64,000 bases of DNA. Source: an uncultured Prevotellaceae bacterium (GTDB lineage: Bacteria; Bacteroidota; Bacteroidia; Bacteroidales; Muribaculaceae). A program made the translations under genes and the position numbers. The stretch lies in contig ONMF01000003.1 of NCBI GenBank assembly GCA_900318865.1, positions 62,001 through 126,000 of the forward strand. Reading direction: 5' to 3'. Numbering within the stretch: position 1 is the stretch's first letter; each line of letters begins with the position of its first letter. This document shows positions 25,326-34,630 of the stretch, piece by piece. Below the pieces are notes generated by a model. That model made no database searches. It saw only the letters and a list, made by a program, of their open reading frames with translations, and was not told the DNA's origin.

Positions 25326-25813
25326 GCTTTCTCCAGCGTTTCGTTATCTTCTTTATTATCAATGAGATGAACTGCCACAATGTAGTCGAGCGAGATTTTC
25401 CCGGGGCCGGCCAGCAAGATGAAGCAAAACACCCCTAAAAACATCACCGGGTAACCGGGCTGGAAACTGAACAGCTGCACGGCACCATGCGACGATGACG
25501 ACAGCAACAGCTCCTCGGCAATGCACATGATGACCATGGGCGGCAGCACCGCCAGCCGCGTGAGCAGTCCCACGATAATGAACGTGGCACACAACAGCTC
25601 CACCACCAGCAGCAACGACATGGAGCCTTCGGGCGACAGACCCAGAAATCCCTGGAATGTGGGCACAATCTCGTCGAAATGGAGCATCTGGCGGATGCAC
25701 AGTTGCAGAAACATCACTCCTGTGAACAGGCGCAAGAACAAGCGCGAGAGGTTGCTGTAGGTGTGGCCTGCATTGTACAGGAACATTTTTTTCAGTAGAT
25801 GGTTGGCAGTCAT
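25322..25813 (-). CDS. DoxX family membrane protein
   Basis: A 163-residue inner-membrane protein with four predicted helices (LFLRLFTGVMFLQLCI, SLLLVVELLCATFIIVGLL, AVLPPMVIMCIAEELLL, VMFLGVFCFILLAGPG), matching the DoxX/DoxD family layout. The final GPGKISLDYIVA resembles the family C-terminal motif. DoxX proteins are linked to redox or oxidative-stress functions in some bacteria; no specific role can be given. It overlaps mnmA by four bases and follows the DUF5106 gene by 24 bases. Confidence 0.8.
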   Translation of the reverse strand: MTANHLLKKMFLYNAGHTYSNLSRLFLRLFTGVMFLQLCIRQMLHFDEIVPTFQGFLGLSPEGSMSLLLVVELLCATFIIVGLLTRLAVLPPMVIMCIAEELLLSSSSHGAVQLFSFQPGYPVMFLGVFCFILLAGPGKISLDYIVAVHLIDNKEDNETLEKA

Positions 25814-25837
25814 GTTATATCCGTTTTAATGACAGAA

Positions 25838-26734
25838 TCAATCAAATGCTTGCTTGATGGCTTCGACCGACACATTCTTGTTCAGAATCTTATGCTCGGC
25901 ATCGACCACAAAGCACGATGGAAGCATGCGCACGTCGATTTCATCGTCCAGGCGCTCGTTATAGCCGTTCACCCAGTTGGCGGGCAGCGATTGTGCCTCG
26001 TCGGTCCAGCGTCCGGAGCACTTGTCGACCAAGACATTCACCACCACAAGCTGGCCGGCTTCAATCAGCGCATTCACATTCACATCGGTGCTCAGGCGCA
26101 ACCGGTCAATCGACGAGTCGGAACCGTTGTCGGTCAGAAACACCACGGCTACCGTGGCCGGCAAGTCACTCAGCCGCTTCCTGTCGCCCTGGGCATCGGT
26201 AAACTCAAAATCGAGCACCGCTCCTGTCTGGGTGCGCTCGATGCGCGTCACCTGGTCACGATAGTGCTCGCGAACATTCTTCTTCAGGCGCGATGCTCCG
26301 GCCATGAAACGGGCCACTTCCACGTAGACCTCATCACTCCAGAACTCGGCTTGGGTGCCGTAGAGCGACCGCTCCGCCACCCGGCCCACCTTCTCCAGAT
26401 TGCCTGTGTTGGTCTGAGCCTTGAACATGAAGTCGCGCATGGTGCTCATCACGATATTCCGGTGGGCATATTTGAAAAAGTCCACAAAATCGCGGAATGC
26501 CCCTTCAAAGGCATCCTCGTCGGCAATGGGGCGGCTGATGTCGTATTGATCCCAAAAATGGGTGATGATGTAGTTGCACCGGCTCTCCAGCGTGGTGCAC
26601 GTGTCGGGAGCCTGAGGATAAGGAAACAGCGTGGGCCGCGATGCGGCGTCTTGCGCGCGCATCGATGCCACACCAAGCCATAACAGGCTCACAACCAGTA
26701 ATATCCGATTTCGTAACATTCTGTTTTTACACAT
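25838..26734 (-). CDS. DUF5106 / thioredoxin-fold exported protein
   Basis: A 298-residue exported protein, first gene of the long minus-strand run. The signal peptide is clear if translation starts at 26719 (MLRNRILLVVSLLWLGVASMRAQ); the ATG at 26734 is five codons earlier. Residues about 35-170 match the Bacteroidales DUF5106 helical region (RCNYIITHFWDQYDISRP, AFRDFVDFFKYA, FMFKAQTNTGNLEKVGRV). The C-terminal part looks like a thioredoxin fold (VAVVFLTDNGS, VVVNVLVDK, MLPSCFVVDAEHKIL) but lacks a CxxC pair at the usual place, so disulfide chemistry is doubtful. Function unknown. Confidence 0.78.
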   Translation of the reverse strand: MCKNRMLRNRILLVVSLLWLGVASMRAQDAASRPTLFPYPQAPDTCTTLESRCNYIITHFWDQYDISRPIADEDAFEGAFRDFVDFFKYAHRNIVMSTMRDFMFKAQTNTGNLEKVGRVAERSLYGTQAEFWSDEVYVEVARFMAGASRLKKNVREHYRDQVTRIERTQTGAVLDFEFTDAQGDRKRLSDLPATVAVVFLTDNGSDSSIDRLRLSTDVNVNALIEAGQLVVVNVLVDKCSGRWTDEAQSLPANWVNGYNERLDDEIDVRMLPSCFVVDAEHKILNKNVSVEAIKQAFD

Positions 26735-26856
26735 TTGTCCATTTTAACTTGTAAAAATACTGCAAAACCCCCGACTACACAAAGCACACCCCTGTTTTTT
26801 AAACCTTTTTAAGAGAGGGCGCCACCGGCAACGGCTTTTAGCGCGACAAATGCCAA

Positions 26857-26896
26857 CGAGCCGCGGCGTGAATCATCGTCAACACGCCACGGCTCG
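26857..26896 (-). terminator. Inverted repeat after the SGNH hydrolase gene, possible terminator
   Basis: CGAGCCG-C-GGCGTG (26857-26870) and CACGCC-A-CGGCTCG (26883-26896) form a 13-pair stem with one mismatch and a 12-base loop. It lies 42 bases past the stop of the last salvage-operon gene (26938). The downstream T content on the minus strand is weak (TTGGCATTTG). The rest of the 203-base gap to the DUF5106 gene shows no clear promoter match. Confidence 0.45.
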
Positions 26897-26937
26897 ATAT
26901 CTGATTGCGCCGGCTACCGGCAATTGATGTGCCGTCG

Positions 26938-27594
26938 CTATTTAGCGTAGGGCTTGATGGCATCGCGCCACACAAGATAAGCCTTGCCCATGAGGTGCAG
27001 CCCGTCGTTGGTGTACTCGGCACGCAGGCGGCCTTGCCCGTCGACAAACAGCGGATACAGGTCGATCCACGTAACTCCCTGGCGACGAGCCACCTGCTCG
27101 AGCGCGCGATTGCCCTCCACCACCACATGCTCGCGGCCTCGCAGCAATTTCCATTCGCGCACCTCGTTGTTGAAGGGGAGCATCGACTGCAGGTAAATCT
27201 TGGTGCGCGGCGAGCGAGTCTTGATGAGCACAATGAGGCGCTCCATGGCGCGGGCAATGCTGTCGCCGCTCACGTCATGCGAAATGTCGTTCACGCCACC
27301 CAGAATGAAGATTTTCTTGGGCTGTCCTTTCAGAATGGGTTCCAAACGGTCGATGTAGCCCTGCACGATGTCGCCCACGATGCCGCGGTTTTTCACATGG
27401 CGGTTGTCCAGCAACTCGTTCCATTCGGCGCCATCGGTGAGGCTGTTGCCCAGCATCACGATGTCCTTCTTGCCGATGGGGAGCTCATCGAAGAGCGTTG
27501 CACGCCGGCCGTAATAAGGGTCGGTGTTGGCTTGCGCCCATCCTATCAATGCCATCACCGCAGTGACGGCGAAAAGAAGCATGCGATGGTTCAT
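26938..27594 (-). CDS. Exported SGNH/GDSL hydrolase
   Basis: A 218-residue esterase-type protein with a signal peptide (residues 1-22, ending GWAQA). SGNH blocks are visible: block I GNSLTDG (Ser nucleophile), block II Gly in NRGIVGD, block III GGVNDIS (Asn), block V NDGLHL (Asp and His). The closest general category is GDSL lipase / acetylesterase. As the last gene of a peptidoglycan-salvage operon, it may remove O-acetyl groups from MurNAc or muropeptides in the periplasm, which is context inference only. It follows murQ by 13 bases. Confidence 0.87.
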   Translation of the reverse strand: MNHRMLLFAVTAVMALIGWAQANTDPYYGRRATLFDELPIGKKDIVMLGNSLTDGAEWNELLDNRHVKNRGIVGDIVQGYIDRLEPILKGQPKKIFILGGVNDISHDVSGDSIARAMERLIVLIKTRSPRTKIYLQSMLPFNNEVREWKLLRGREHVVVEGNRALEQVARRQGVTWIDLYPLFVDGQGRLRAEYTNDGLHLMGKAYLVWRDAIKPYAK

Positions 27595-27607
27595 GGCTCA
27601 CAAGGTT

Positions 27608-28426
27608 TTAGTGCTGGCTGCGATAGGCATCAATGGCACGCTTCACCTGCCCGTGGAGCAAAAGCAGGCGCTTGGCCTCATCGTAAGGCAGTCCCAGTTC
27701 CTCCACAAGCATGCGTGTGCCGCGGTCCACAAGTTTCTGGTTGGTGAGCTGCATGTTCACCATTTTATTACCCTTGACGCGTCCCATCTGAATCATCACA
27801 CTGGTCGAAATCATGTTGCAGATAAGTTTCTGGCCAGTTCCGCTCTTCATGCGCGAGCTGCCCGTGACATATTCAGGCCCCACAATCATCTCAATAGGAA
27901 TTTCGGCCACCTCGCTCACAGGCGCGTCGGGATTGCTGGTGATGGCCGCCGTGAGGCAGCCATGCGCACGGGCATCGCGCAAGGCACCTATCACATAGGG
28001 CGTGGTGCCCGAAGCGGCGATGCCTATCACGGTGTCCTTTTCGTTCACATCGTACTGCTGCAAGTCTTTCCACCCCTGGGCAGTGTCGTCCTCGGCATTC
28101 TCCACGGCATTGCGCAGGGCATAGTCGCCACCGGCAATGATACCGATTATCCACCCCGGCTCCATGCCGAAGGTGGGTGGAATCTCACTGGCGTCGAGCA
28201 CACCGAGGCGTCCGCTGGTGCCTGCGCCCATATAGAAGATGCGTCCACCGCGGCGCATGCGCTCCACGATGCCGGTCACCAGTTTTTCAATCTGCGGGAT
28301 GGCACGCTGCACAGCATCGGCCACCTTGTGGTCCTCTTGATTCATCTCGGTGAGCAGTTCATGCACCGATTTTTTCTCCAGGTCATTGTATAGCGAAGGT
28401 TGCTCGCTGATTTTCACAAAAGCCAT
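27608..28426 (-). CDS. murQ: N-acetylmuramic acid 6-phosphate etherase
   Basis: A 272-residue SIS-domain lyase. It cleaves the lactyl ether of MurNAc-6-phosphate to give GlcNAc-6-phosphate and D-lactate. Features are YMGAGTSGRLGVLDASE (residues 65-81) with Glu81, and NAVENAED with Glu112, matching the E. coli Glu83 and Glu114 active-site pair. IGIAASGTTPYVIGAL and GSSRMKSGTGQK are typical too. It is slightly shorter than the E. coli protein, mostly at the C-terminus. It lies in the order kinase-murQ-SGNH, downstream of the other salvage genes. Confidence 0.96.
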   Translation of the reverse strand: MAFVKISEQPSLYNDLEKKSVHELLTEMNQEDHKVADAVQRAIPQIEKLVTGIVERMRRGGRIFYMGAGTSGRLGVLDASEIPPTFGMEPGWIIGIIAGGDYALRNAVENAEDDTAQGWKDLQQYDVNEKDTVIGIAASGTTPYVIGALRDARAHGCLTAAITSNPDAPVSEVAEIPIEMIVGPEYVTGSSRMKSGTGQKLICNMISTSVMIQMGRVKGNKMVNMQLTNQKLVDRGTRMLVEELGLPYDEAKRLLLLHGQVKRAIDAYRSQH

Positions 28427-28489
28427 ATCTTCTGTCGGTTAAGAGTGCCCGGAAGCGGGCTCGCAGTCCCGCCTCATGCACTCGATGAA

Positions 28490-29332
28490 TTAATTTGCGT
28501 GATACTTGACCAGTCCCTCCATGGGATTCTGGATGATGTTGCCGATGGTGATACCGCGTGCAGCGGCGGCTTCTTGCAGCACGGCCTTCTGATAGAGGGC
28601 AATCGACCCCACAAAGTTACAGGGAAGGTTTTTATAGCCCTCGTAGCTTTCCACATTGCGCACAAAGAATGCCGTGAAAGCGCGGAACACCAGGTCGTGA
28701 ATCGACGGCTCATCGATGTTATGCTGCAAGAACGGGGCAAACTGAGCCAGATAGCGATTGGCGGCCGGCTGGCGGTAGACGGCATTGATGATTTGCGTGC
28801 GGTCGGTGTTGTACTCTTTGAGGAATTTCTGGCACAGATGCTCAGGAAGTTGTTTTTTCAGCACATCGCCCACCAGCAACTTGCCCAGCACGGCGCCGCT
28901 TCCCTCATCGCCCAGGATGTAACCCAGCGGCGACACATTGTCGACAACCCGCTCGCCGTCGTAGTAACAGGAATTACTGCCGGTGCCCAGGATGCAAGCG
29001 ATGCCCGGCTTGTGGCCGCACAGTGCACGCGCGGCAGCCAGCAGGTCGCTTTCCACCTCTATTCGGGTAGCGGCGGGCATATTGGTCTTCAGCGCGCTCA
29101 CCACGTTACCCTTGATTTCATCACTGATAATTCCGGCACCATAATAGAAAATCTCGTCCACCTTGTAGGCCATGATGTGCGGCATCAACTCATCGTGGAT
29201 GCGCGCCGTCATCTCCTCTTTGGTGAGCATGAGTGCGTTCATACCGGTGGTGAAAATCTGAGCCACCTTCTCGTTTCCGTTGAGCAGACACCAATCAATC
29301 TTGGTAGATCCGCAGTCAGCAATTAGAATCAT
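28490..29332 (-). CDS. murK: BadF/BadG-type amino-sugar kinase, probable MurNAc kinase (MurK-like)
   Basis: A 280-residue sugar kinase of the BadF/BadG/BcrA/BcrD (N-acetylglucosamine kinase-like) fold. The phosphate-1 motif is IADCGSTKIDWCLL, the adenosine/phosphate-2 region is CILGTGSNSCYYDG, and GDEGSGAVLGKLL follows. Tannerella forsythia MurK, encoded next to murQ, phosphorylates MurNAc to MurNAc-6-P; the same adjacency here supports that role, with GlcNAc kinase as the alternative. A paralog with an altered phosphate motif lies at 44568. The murQ gene begins 63 bases downstream. Confidence 0.82.
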   Translation of the reverse strand: MILIADCGSTKIDWCLLNGNEKVAQIFTTGMNALMLTKEEMTARIHDELMPHIMAYKVDEIFYYGAGIISDEIKGNVVSALKTNMPAATRIEVESDLLAAARALCGHKPGIACILGTGSNSCYYDGERVVDNVSPLGYILGDEGSGAVLGKLLVGDVLKKQLPEHLCQKFLKEYNTDRTQIINAVYRQPAANRYLAQFAPFLQHNIDEPSIHDLVFRAFTAFFVRNVESYEGYKNLPCNFVGSIALYQKAVLQEAAAARGITIGNIIQNPMEGLVKYHAN

Positions 29333-29372
29333 AGTCTATCGTTTTTTATGTGATTATTTTTGTTTCAGTTCG

Positions 29373-30566
29373 TTATATTTTGATATAAATCTTCTTCTTG
29401 AACAGGAAATAGCCGGGTACCCAACAAATGAGCACAAACAGCACGGCATAGAGCGCCGAGGCGGCCTCGGGGCTGGTGGTCACCGCCTGGCAACCGTCGT
29501 AGATGAGGCTGTGAAGGGTCACAGGACTGCCCTCGGCATCCATGCCGAAGCGCACCGTGCCGAAGATGATGGCCAAGATGGAGCCCAGCAGGTAGCAGAA
29601 CAGCGGGTTCACACCGAACGACTGGAAGAAGCGGCACCAGCGGTTGTGCCCCTTCACATCGATGGCATAGATGAGCATGGCCAGGATGCATGAGGCCATG
29701 CCGCAGGTGATGAGCACATAGGTCGATGTCCAGGCCTTCTTGCAGCACGGAATGCCATACTGCAACAGCCAGCCCACCAGCAGCATCACGCTGCCCCAGA
29801 CTGCAATCTGGACAATGCGCTCGCGGTTGTCGCGAATGTCGATCAGGCACTTGCCCATCATGAAGCCTATCAGTGCATGGGCAATGCACGGCAGCGTGCT
29901 CAAGATGCCCTCAGGGTCAAGAGCCAAGCGTTCGCCGAAGGCGTGCTCATGGTACATGTGGTCCTCGCCCAGCACTGCCAGGTCGATGCGCGAGATGATG
30001 TTGTCCAGCGAGAAGTCATAGCCGTGGCCCAATCCCAAAATGATGGCATAGGCCACCAGAATGAGCGCGATAATCCACGGTATGAACTTGGCACGGAACA
30101 GCACTGCAATGAGCGAGCCGAAGAAATAGACCAACGCCAAGCGCTGGAACACGCCCAGAATGCGCAGATGGCCGAACATATCGGCCCAGAATGAGGCCTC
30201 GGGATTATACAGGCCGCGCAGCCACATCCCGAACCACTGAATCACCCAGCCCACAAGGAACAGCACCACCGTGCGGCGCACTATCTTAAGCATGAGCGAA
30301 CCACTCATCGAGAAGTTGAATTTACGCAGCGAGAAGTACATCGACACACCCATCACAAACATGAAGAAGGGGAACACCAAATCGGTGGGTGTGAGCCCTA
30401 TCCATTCAGCGTGTCCCAGCGGAGTGTAAAGATGGCTCCATGTTCCCGGATTGTTCACCAGCAGCATCCCTGCTATGGTGATACCGCGCAAGATGTCTAC
30501 GGCAAGAAGCCGCTTGGAATTATTCGTTTTTGCTATAGCTTTGACTTTCGTTTTTTCTTTTGCCAT
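29373..30566 (-). CDS. DUF5009 / heparan-alpha-glucosaminide N-acetyltransferase-like membrane protein
   Basis: A 397-residue inner-membrane protein with about ten helices. It opens with RLLAVDILRGITIAGMLLVNNPGTW, the DxxRG motif of the HGSNAT/acyltransferase-like family, and contains PTDLVFPFFMFVMGVSM. Human HGSNAT acetylates glucosamine across the lysosomal membrane. Bacterial DUF5009 (NagX-type) genes sit in amino-sugar loci, and Tannerella forsythia has a MurNAc importer (MurT) encoded beside murK and murQ. Whether this protein is that transporter, an acetyltransferase or both must be tested by alignment; I infer MurNAc uptake from position. Gaps to neighbours are 40 and 12 bases. Confidence 0.8.
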   Translation of the reverse strand: MAKEKTKVKAIAKTNNSKRLLAVDILRGITIAGMLLVNNPGTWSHLYTPLGHAEWIGLTPTDLVFPFFMFVMGVSMYFSLRKFNFSMSGSLMLKIVRRTVVLFLVGWVIQWFGMWLRGLYNPEASFWADMFGHLRILGVFQRLALVYFFGSLIAVLFRAKFIPWIIALILVAYAIILGLGHGYDFSLDNIISRIDLAVLGEDHMYHEHAFGERLALDPEGILSTLPCIAHALIGFMMGKCLIDIRDNRERIVQIAVWGSVMLLVGWLLQYGIPCCKKAWTSTYVLITCGMASCILAMLIYAIDVKGHNRWCRFFQSFGVNPLFCYLLGSILAIIFGTVRFGMDAEGSPVTLHSLIYDGCQAVTTSPEAASALYAVLFVLICWVPGYFLFKKKIYIKI

Positions 30567-30578
30567 AACGATATCTTT

Positions 30579-33365
30579 TTAATTATCAACGGTTGTACAT
30601 TCGTCAATGAGATAGATGAGCGACTGATAGGGGATGCCGCTGTGAGTGGTGAGCCCAATCTCGCAGGTACGGCTGTTGGAAAAGCCGCGATGGCACCCGG
30701 CACGCTCCACGGCACGTCGCAGATGCCGCAAAGCGTAGGCATTGACCTCGGGATGAGAAAGGCCCTTGTCGCCGGCAAATCCGCAGCACCCCACCCCCTC
30801 GGGCAGCACCACATGGCTCGAGCAGCGGCGCGCCAGCGACAACAGCTTGCCGTCGATGCCCATCAGGCGGGTGGAGCATGTGAGGTGCACAGCAATGGGC
30901 TCGTCGGTCTGGTGGAAATGCAGGTCTTGGGCCACATAGTCGTGGACAAACTCCAAGAGCTCCAGGGGCTTGACTTGTGTCATGTGCTGACGCATACGGT
31001 GCAGACACGGACTCTGGTCACACACCACCGGATAGCGGCCTCCCTCGCTGGCAGCAAGCAAGGCCGCCTCCAACTCGGCGATTTTCTTCGAGGCCACATC
31101 GGGCAAGCCCTTGCTATCCCAAATCATGCCGCAGCACAAAGTGTTCATCTTGTCAGGGAAGACGACTTCCCAGCCGGCCTTGCGCAGGAATGCCACCACC
31201 TCGTCCACCAGGTCGATGCGCGGCCCGCGCGAGCCGCGACCCATGGTCTGATTGAGGCAACTGGGGAAATACACCACTCGCTTCTCGCCGGCAGCAGGCG
31301 ACACGGCACGCATGCGATGGGCCTTGGGAAGCGACGGGGTCCATAGCGGCGCACCCACACGGTGCATCGCACGGCCCACGGCAGCGACACCGCCATCGCC
31401 CAGAACGGCATGGGCGGCATCGGCCACGTAGAGCAGCCCCTTCACACCAGCCTTCATGCCGGCAAAATGACGGGCCGCAAATTCACCCACATCATGGGCC
31501 CATGTGCCCTCGCCACGCTTGGCGGCACGCAAGTGATGCGTCATCTCACCCACATTGATTTTCATCGGGCAGGAGGTGGCGCACAGGCCATCGGCCGCAC
31601 ACGTCTGCTCGCCATAATAGCGGTACTGCCTTTCCAGCCGTTGCAGGCGTGCAGGGTCTTCGCCGGTGGCACGCAGGCGCGCTATCTCGCGCTGCACGAT
31701 GATGCGCTGGCGGCTCGAGAGTGTGAGGCCATAGCTCAGGCAGTTCACCTCGCAGAAGCCGCACTCGATGCACTTGTTCACCTCATCGTCGGTGAGCGGC
31801 ATGGGCTTGATGCTCTTCACGAAGCAGTCGGGGTCGTCATTGAAAATCACACCGGGATTCAGAATGCCGTCGGGGTCGAAAATGCGCTTCACCTCGCGCA
31901 TCACCTCATAGGCTGCCTCGCCCCACTCTTTTTTGACAAATGGCGCCATGTTGCACCCGGTTCCGTGCTCGGCTTTGAGCGAGCCGTCGTACTTGTCGAC
32001 CACGAGCTTCACCACCTCGTCCATCAGGTGGCGGTATTGGGCCACATCGGCCTCGGTCTCGAACGACTGGGCAATAATGAAGTGATAATTGCCCTCCAGG
32101 GCATGACCATAGATGCAACTGTCCTCATAGCCATGCTCGATGAGCATATTGGCCAGGTCGACCGTTGCATCGGGCAAGTCCTCGATGTGAAAAGCCACGT
32201 CTTCGATGATGACCGTGGTGCCCAGTGGTCTCGTGCCGCCCACGCTGGGAAAGATTCCCGAACGGATGGCCCAGTACTTGCCGTACTCCTTGGGGTCGCT
32301 TGTGAAGCGGGCGGGCACATATAGCGTGAACGGTTCCAATATCTTGTTAATGGCGGCAATGTTGCCGTCGAGCTCCTCCTGTGAGTCGGCGAAGGTCTGA
32401 ATCAGCACAGCGGTGAGGTCGGGACCGGTGGAATCATTGACGCTCGCCAGCGACTTTTTGTCGAGCAACTCGGCACAATGCACCGGCCCGCTCTTCATGG
32501 CCACTACCGCCTCGCATGCCTCACGCATTTGCTGGAAGTAGAGCATGGCACTGGCCCTGAATGGATGCAGATGAGCCGTGGACATCGTGAACTCGCTGGC
32601 AAAGGCCAGAGTGCCCTCGCTGCCCACCATCAGGTGGGTGATGATGTCGAAGGGGTCGGTAAAATTGACAAAGGGCGAGATATTCAGTCCTGTCACATTC
32701 TTGATGGCATACTTGCGGCGGATGCGCGCCACCAGGTCGGGGTCGGCCATGACACGGTCGCGCAGGCGCTCTATGCCGGCCACAAAGTGGGGATGTGTGG
32801 TGCGGAACTTGTCGCGGCTGCGCTCGTCGCCGGTGTCGAGAATGGTGCCGTCGGCCAGCACAATGCGCATCGAGCGCATGATGCGGTCACTATTGGCATG
32901 AGTGCCGCAACTCATGCCGCTGGCATTGTTGATGACGATGCCGCCCACCATGGCCGAGTTTTTCGACGCAGGGTCGGGCGAGAATGTGCGGCCCAGCGGC
33001 GCCAAGATTTCATCAACCTTGTGCCCCACGATGCCCGGCTGAAGGGTGATGGTGAGCGAGTCGTCGCTCACCTTGTATCGCTCCCAATTCTTGCCGGCCA
33101 CAATCAGGATGCTGTCGGTCACCGTCTGGCCGCTCAGGCTGGTGCCCGCGGCGCGGAAGGTCACCGGCAAGCCCATCTCGTGGGCCGTGCGCAGCAGTCG
33201 CGACACCTCCTGCTCATTCTTGCTGCGCACCACCACCTGCGGCAGGTGGCGATAGAACCCGGCATCGGTGCCCCACGCCAGCACGCGCAGGTCGTCGGTG
33301 TAGATGCGCTCGGGTTCAATAAAAGCCTTGATGCGCTCATAATATCGTTGATAACGCTCCTCCAT
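30579..33365 (-). CDS. FAD/Fe-S oxidoreductase, D-lactate dehydrogenase-like (Dld-II/YdiJ type)
   Basis: A 928-residue three-part flavoprotein. An FAD-binding PCMH domain (about 40-270) has VTFRAAGTSLSGQTV and SGMSCGTHANSDR. A FAD-linked oxidase C-terminal domain runs to about 530 (LEGNYHFIIAQS, EHGTGCNMAPF). A ferredoxin-type domain follows with CIECGFCEVNC and CAADGLCATSCP, and a C-terminal CCG region (FPSCLNQTMG, TLCCGMIWDSKG, GCCGFAGDKG). The same layout occurs in Shewanella Dld-II (D-lactate) and E. coli YdiJ (D-2-hydroxyglutarate). Encoded two bases after the NamZ-like gene and upstream of murQ, it most likely oxidises the D-lactate that MurQ releases. Confidence 0.88.
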   Translation of the reverse strand: MEERYQRYYERIKAFIEPERIYTDDLRVLAWGTDAGFYRHLPQVVVRSKNEQEVSRLLRTAHEMGLPVTFRAAGTSLSGQTVTDSILIVAGKNWERYKVSDDSLTITLQPGIVGHKVDEILAPLGRTFSPDPASKNSAMVGGIVINNASGMSCGTHANSDRIMRSMRIVLADGTILDTGDERSRDKFRTTHPHFVAGIERLRDRVMADPDLVARIRRKYAIKNVTGLNISPFVNFTDPFDIITHLMVGSEGTLAFASEFTMSTAHLHPFRASAMLYFQQMREACEAVVAMKSGPVHCAELLDKKSLASVNDSTGPDLTAVLIQTFADSQEELDGNIAAINKILEPFTLYVPARFTSDPKEYGKYWAIRSGIFPSVGGTRPLGTTVIIEDVAFHIEDLPDATVDLANMLIEHGYEDSCIYGHALEGNYHFIIAQSFETEADVAQYRHLMDEVVKLVVDKYDGSLKAEHGTGCNMAPFVKKEWGEAAYEVMREVKRIFDPDGILNPGVIFNDDPDCFVKSIKPMPLTDDEVNKCIECGFCEVNCLSYGLTLSSRQRIIVQREIARLRATGEDPARLQRLERQYRYYGEQTCAADGLCATSCPMKINVGEMTHHLRAAKRGEGTWAHDVGEFAARHFAGMKAGVKGLLYVADAAHAVLGDGGVAAVGRAMHRVGAPLWTPSLPKAHRMRAVSPAAGEKRVVYFPSCLNQTMGRGSRGPRIDLVDEVVAFLRKAGWEVVFPDKMNTLCCGMIWDSKGLPDVASKKIAELEAALLAASEGGRYPVVCDQSPCLHRMRQHMTQVKPLELLEFVHDYVAQDLHFHQTDEPIAVHLTCSTRLMGIDGKLLSLARRCSSHVVLPEGVGCCGFAGDKGLSHPEVNAYALRHLRRAVERAGCHRGFSNSRTCEIGLTTHSGIPYQSLIYLIDECTTVDN

Positions 33366-33367
33366 AT

Positions 33368-34630
33368 TTATTTATATAGGTAATATTTGGCCGAGCGAAG
33401 ACGGAACGCCTCGGCATCCTTGGTCCAGTACTGAATAATGTCCTCCACCTTGTAGCGGCGTGTGAAACGCTCGCGGATTTCCTTCGTGCCGCACACTTTG
33501 TCGAACATAGCGTAACGCTTGGGATTTTGCTCAAAAATCTGCACATCGGGATAGAGCTCGTGCATCACTTGCAGGAAATAGAACTGCGTGAGGGTGAGGT
33601 TGGCGGCATCCACATCGGTGATGTAGGTCTGCACGCCATGAACCTCTTTTTTCTCTTGGTTCACATCCACACTGGTAACAAAGAATGGTTTCACATTGAT
33701 GGGACGGAACTGAAGCCCCGGCAGGTGCAGGGCGTTCATGGCATCGGCCACACGGTCGGCATCGGCCCAGGTGGCGCAAAACAGCTGGAACGGCAACGTG
33801 TAGCCAATTCCCGTATTGAAAATATAAAGCTCGCCGATGATGCCCGACAGCGGATAAAAGAATGCACACTCCGGCGTGGGAATCTGCGGAGAGGGCAGCA
33901 CCCACGGCATGCCGGTGTCGCGGAACTTCATGTCGCGCGTCCAGCCTTCCATGGGAATCACCGTGAGCTTGGCATGCCCCTTGATGAATCCGCCCTCCTC
34001 ATTGAGGAATGTGGCCAGCTCACCGGGCGTGAGGCCGTAGAGGTAAGGAATGGCGTATTTGCTCACGAACGAGTAATAGCCGTCCTCCACCAGATTTCCC
34101 TCCACCTTGTTGCCGCCCAACGGATTGGGCCGGTCGAGCACCATGAATTCCTTGCCTTGCTCGGCACAAGCCTCCATGCACACCCCCATGGTGGCATAGA
34201 AGGTGTAGCTGCGGCACCCGATGTCTTGAATGTCGTAGACCAGCACGTCGATGTCCTTGAGCATCTCGGCCGTGGGCTTGTGCGTCTTGCCGTAGAGCGA
34301 GTACATCTTCACGCCGGTTTTGGGGTCGACCTCGTCGCCCACCGCATCGCCGGCGTGGGCGTTGCCGCGCACGCCATGCTCGGGGCCGTAGAGCGCCACC
34401 AGTTTCACACCGGGAGCCTCATTGAGGATGTCAACTGTCGACTTGAGATTGTTGTCGATTCCACTGGGATTGGTCACCAGCCCCACGCGCTTGCCCTGCA
34501 GCTGCTTGAAGCCGCCGTCGCGCAGCACCTCGATGCCGGGTTTCACCACGGCACCCATCGTCAGGACGGCCGCCGCCATCACAATAACTAAAACGATTCT
34601 TTTCATATCTTTTTGTTCATTTATTCTCAT
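33368..34630 (-). CDS. DUF1343 protein, NamZ-like exo-beta-N-acetylmuramidase (GH171)
   Basis: A 420-residue exported protein. The ATG at 34630 overlaps the AmpG-like stop as ATGA; a second ATG at 34606 (MKRIVLVIVMAAAVLTMGA) would give a more typical signal peptide. Family motifs are GKRVGLVTNPSG, YGPEHGVRG (about 81-89), MYSLYGKTHKPT, DIQDIGCRSYTF and LDRPNPLGG. Bacillus subtilis NamZ, of this DUF1343 family, removes MurNAc from the non-reducing ends of glycan chains; GPEHG contributes the likely catalytic glutamate. In this operon it would supply free MurNAc in the periplasm for uptake and phosphorylation. Confidence 0.9.
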   Translation of the reverse strand: MRINEQKDMKRIVLVIVMAAAVLTMGAVVKPGIEVLRDGGFKQLQGKRVGLVTNPSGIDNNLKSTVDILNEAPGVKLVALYGPEHGVRGNAHAGDAVGDEVDPKTGVKMYSLYGKTHKPTAEMLKDIDVLVYDIQDIGCRSYTFYATMGVCMEACAEQGKEFMVLDRPNPLGGNKVEGNLVEDGYYSFVSKYAIPYLYGLTPGELATFLNEEGGFIKGHAKLTVIPMEGWTRDMKFRDTGMPWVLPSPQIPTPECAFFYPLSGIIGELYIFNTGIGYTLPFQLFCATWADADRVADAMNALHLPGLQFRPINVKPFFVTSVDVNQEKKEVHGVQTYITDVDAANLTLTQFYFLQVMHELYPDVQIFEQNPKRYAMFDKVCGTKEIRERFTRRYKVEDIIQYWTKDAEAFRLRSAKYYLYK

